Of a stretch of 8,640 nucleotides of DNA, positions 7,428 through 8,640 are shown piece by piece; position 1 is the first letter of the stretch, and each line of letters begins with the position of its first letter. Both the position numbers and the translations under genes were made by a program. Origin of the DNA: Rikenellaceae bacterium (GTDB lineage: Bacteria; Bacteroidota; Bacteroidia; Bacteroidales; Rikenellaceae); NCBI GenBank assembly GCA_020859875.1, contig JAJBVJ010000062.1, positions 1-8,640 of the forward strand, given 5' to 3'. The notes below the pieces were generated by a model that did not search any database, was not told where the DNA came from, and saw only the letters and a list, made by a program, of their open reading frames with translations.

Positions 7428-8567
7428 ATGAGGAAATTCATACTCTTGTTTTCGCTACTCTCACTGACTACTACGATGCAGGCCAGGCAGATTCCCGAAA
7501 GCATCCTCGAAAGGGTCGATGCACTTATGCTGGAAGGGCTCGAGGCGGGATATTACCCGGGAGCGAGCATTGCCGTGGGTACCCGCGACGGAATTGTTTT
7601 CCAGCGGTGCTACGGATTCCGGGATAGTACCGGGACAGAGAGCGTTACTGCGGACGACCTTTACGATATAGCCTCGTTGACCAAGGTGGTCGCCACGACC
7701 TTCGCCCTTATGAGGCTCTACGACCAGGACAGGATCGATCTGAACCGCACGGTAGGGGATTACGTGGATCATTATTCCGGGACACCTGTGGCGGGAATCT
7801 CCCTAAGCCAGCTTTTGACCCATACCTCGGGCCTGCCCTACTTCCCGGCTTACAGTATCCTCTTTTCCAATGCGGACGGAGGGCCGTATATCAGCAATAA
7901 GCTGAATGAAGAGCTGTTTCCCTACCCGGTGGACAAGAATTGTTACCGGTGTGCCCGGGCGGTGGGCGACCCCGGCTATGTTTCGCGGACATACGTCGAC
8001 GGGTATCGCAGGGCAGGGGAGAACACCTACATAAATCCCGGTGTCGACTCTCTGGTGGTTGCCCGGATCGTAAGGTCGTACAGTGCGAACCTGCGGGGGA
8101 AATACAGTTATTCAGACACTAATTTTCTGATACTGCGCCAGATAATCGAAGAAATTACCGGCCAACGACTCGACGAGTATACTGCAGCGCTGTTCGCCGA
8201 GCTCGGAATGAACGATACGGGATATAATCCGCTCCGCTGGAAAGTCCCACACATGATAATCCCCACTGAATTCGATTACCTGATGGACAGGGGTCAGCTG
8301 CGGGGGTATGTCCATGACGACCTTGCCGCAGTGAACGACAATGTGGAAGGGAATGCGGGGCTGTTTTCCACCGCCGCGGATCTTGCGCGGTTTTGCGAAA
8401 TGCTACTTAACGAGGGTCGGTTCCGCGGACGGAGAGTAATATCCGAAAGGACGGTGCGGCTCTTTACCAGCTCCCCGCTCGAGCCGAGGGGGATTTACCG
8501 CGGGCTGGGCTTCGACAAGCGGGGCAGCAGCTCGTCTCTCCACGGCGGATTCGGCCTTAAAGGCTAG
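7428..8567 (+). CDS. Class-C beta-lactamase-fold serine hydrolase (AmiE-like), apparently truncated by an in-frame TAG
   Basis: Exported serine hydrolase of the beta-lactamase/penicillin-binding fold, 379 residues as read. Signal peptide is about 1-19 (cleavage near MQA/R). The catalytic SxxK motif is Ser83-Leu-Thr-Lys86 (DIASLTKV), the second motif is Tyr228-Ser-Asp230, and the KTG-equivalent is His372-Gly-Gly374. LLTHTSGLPYF, GNAGLFSTAADLARF and RGLGFDK are typical of the group containing Bacillus AmiE (YbbE) and the serine-hydrolase half of Bacteroidetes GH3 fusions. The region 140-215 is Tyr-rich and holds a CYRC pair (Cys172, Cys175). It starts 7 bp after the GH20 stop, so it is the third gene of the operon; by analogy it would cut the peptide from MurNAc-peptides. 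The reading frame ends at TAG 8565-8567 five codons after HGGF, yet the missing C-terminal strand is encoded in the same frame just after it. The product is probably inactive unless the stop is an error or is read through. Confidence 0.85.
   Translation: MRKFILLFSLLSLTTTMQARQIPESILERVDALMLEGLEAGYYPGASIAVGTRDGIVFQRCYGFRDSTGTESVTADDLYDIASLTKVVATTFALMRLYDQDRIDLNRTVGDYVDHYSGTPVAGISLSQLLTHTSGLPYFPAYSILFSNADGGPYISNKLNEELFPYPVDKNCYRCARAVGDPGYVSRTYVDGYRRAGENTYINPGVDSLVVARIVRSYSANLRGKYSYSDTNFLILRQIIEEITGQRLDEYTAALFAELGMNDTGYNPLRWKVPHMIIPTEFDYLMDRGQLRGYVHDDLAAVNDNVEGNAGLFSTAADLARFCEMLLNEGRFRGRRVISERTVRLFTSSPLEPRGIYRGLGFDKRGSSSSLHGGFGLKG
8553..8567 (+). other. Probable 15-nt in-frame insertion carrying the premature TAG
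   Basis: The family normally runs HTGF directly into TG-x-x-hydrophobic-Asp. Here HGGF (to 8552) is followed by GLKG-stop and only then by TGKMILMD (from 8568). Dropping the five codons 8553-8567 restores exact family spacing on both sides. The 15 nt contain a 5-bp inverted repeat, GCCTT (8554-8558) and AAGGC (8560-8564). There is no flanking direct repeat. That it is an insertion rests on recalled family spacing, not on an alignment. Confidence 0.5.
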
Positions 8568-8640
8568 ACCGGGAAGATGATATTGATGGACGCGCAGAAA
8601 GATATTTGTATGGTAGTACTTCTTAACCTGGTGCACCCGG
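8568..8640 (+). pseudogene. C-terminal remnant of the serine hydrolase, in frame after the stop, running off the window
   Basis: In the frame of the upstream gene, the 24 codons after the TAG read TGKMILMDAQKD, then a hydrophobic strand, then LLNLVHP. This matches the C-terminal beta-strand region of beta-lactamase-fold esterase/amidase proteins (pattern TGTSxWxDPxxD...VLLTNRVHP). The frame stays open to the window edge. It has no plausible start of its own for a separate gene, so it is best read as the tail of the interrupted hydrolase. Confidence 0.6.

Noticed and set aside
8565..8567. TAG recoding (pyrrolysine or suppressed amber) as a genome-wide feature
   Set aside because: Three other genes in the window end in TAG at family-appropriate positions, so TAG works as a normal stop here.
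8403..8636. A minus-strand frame across the end of the serine hydrolase as a convergent gene
   Set aside because: It covers plus-strand sequence with clear family motifs on both sides of the TAG and has no recognisable domain.

Overview
The window looks like a chromosomal segment of a Bacteroidota genome, most likely order Bacteroidales. The evidence is the lack of Shine-Dalgarno sites, AT-rich leaders, several matches to the Bacteroidetes promoter consensus (-7 TAnnTTTG with a TTTG-like -33 box 19 nt upstream), a Bacteroides-type K+-dependent membrane pyrophosphatase, and a DUF1343/NamZ gene beside a GH20 hexosaminidase. The moderately high G+C would suit a Rikenellaceae/Alistipes-like genome better than Bacteroides itself, but that placement is a guess.

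Left part (1-1108), minus strand: the N-terminal 159 residues of panB (pantothenate/CoA synthesis), cut by the window edge, and upstream of it a complete small SpoU/TrmH-type RNA 2'-O-ribose methyltransferase gene. A good promoter lies in the 94 bp between them. The 141 bp between the methyltransferase and the next gene hold divergent promoters whose core elements overlap.

Centre (1250-3507), plus strand: a complete hppA-type membrane pyrophosphatase of 736 residues, predicted K+-dependent and Na+-translocating and perhaps also H+-translocating. A strong intrinsic terminator follows it.

Right part (3588-8640), plus strand: a tight three-gene operon with its own promoter. It encodes an exo-beta-N-acetylmuramidase-like protein (DUF1343/NamZ, GH171), a multidomain GH20 beta-N-acetylhexosaminidase that overlaps it by 8 bp, and a class-C beta-lactamase-fold serine hydrolase 7 bp further on. 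All three have N-terminal export signals or anchors. In Bacillus subtilis the peptidoglycan-recovery cluster pairs NamZ with NagZ (GH3 glucosaminidase) and AmiE (beta-lactamase-fold MurNAc-peptide amidase). Here a GH20 enzyme appears to take the NagZ place, so the operon is best read as an exported peptidoglycan-fragment stripping system.

The serine hydrolase gene has a TAG codon inside the conserved C-terminal region, and family-like sequence continues in the same frame after it to the window end. Removing 15 nt (8553-8567) restores the expected family spacing, so this copy appears to be disrupted. No tRNA, rRNA, CRISPR, insertion sequence or phage gene was seen.
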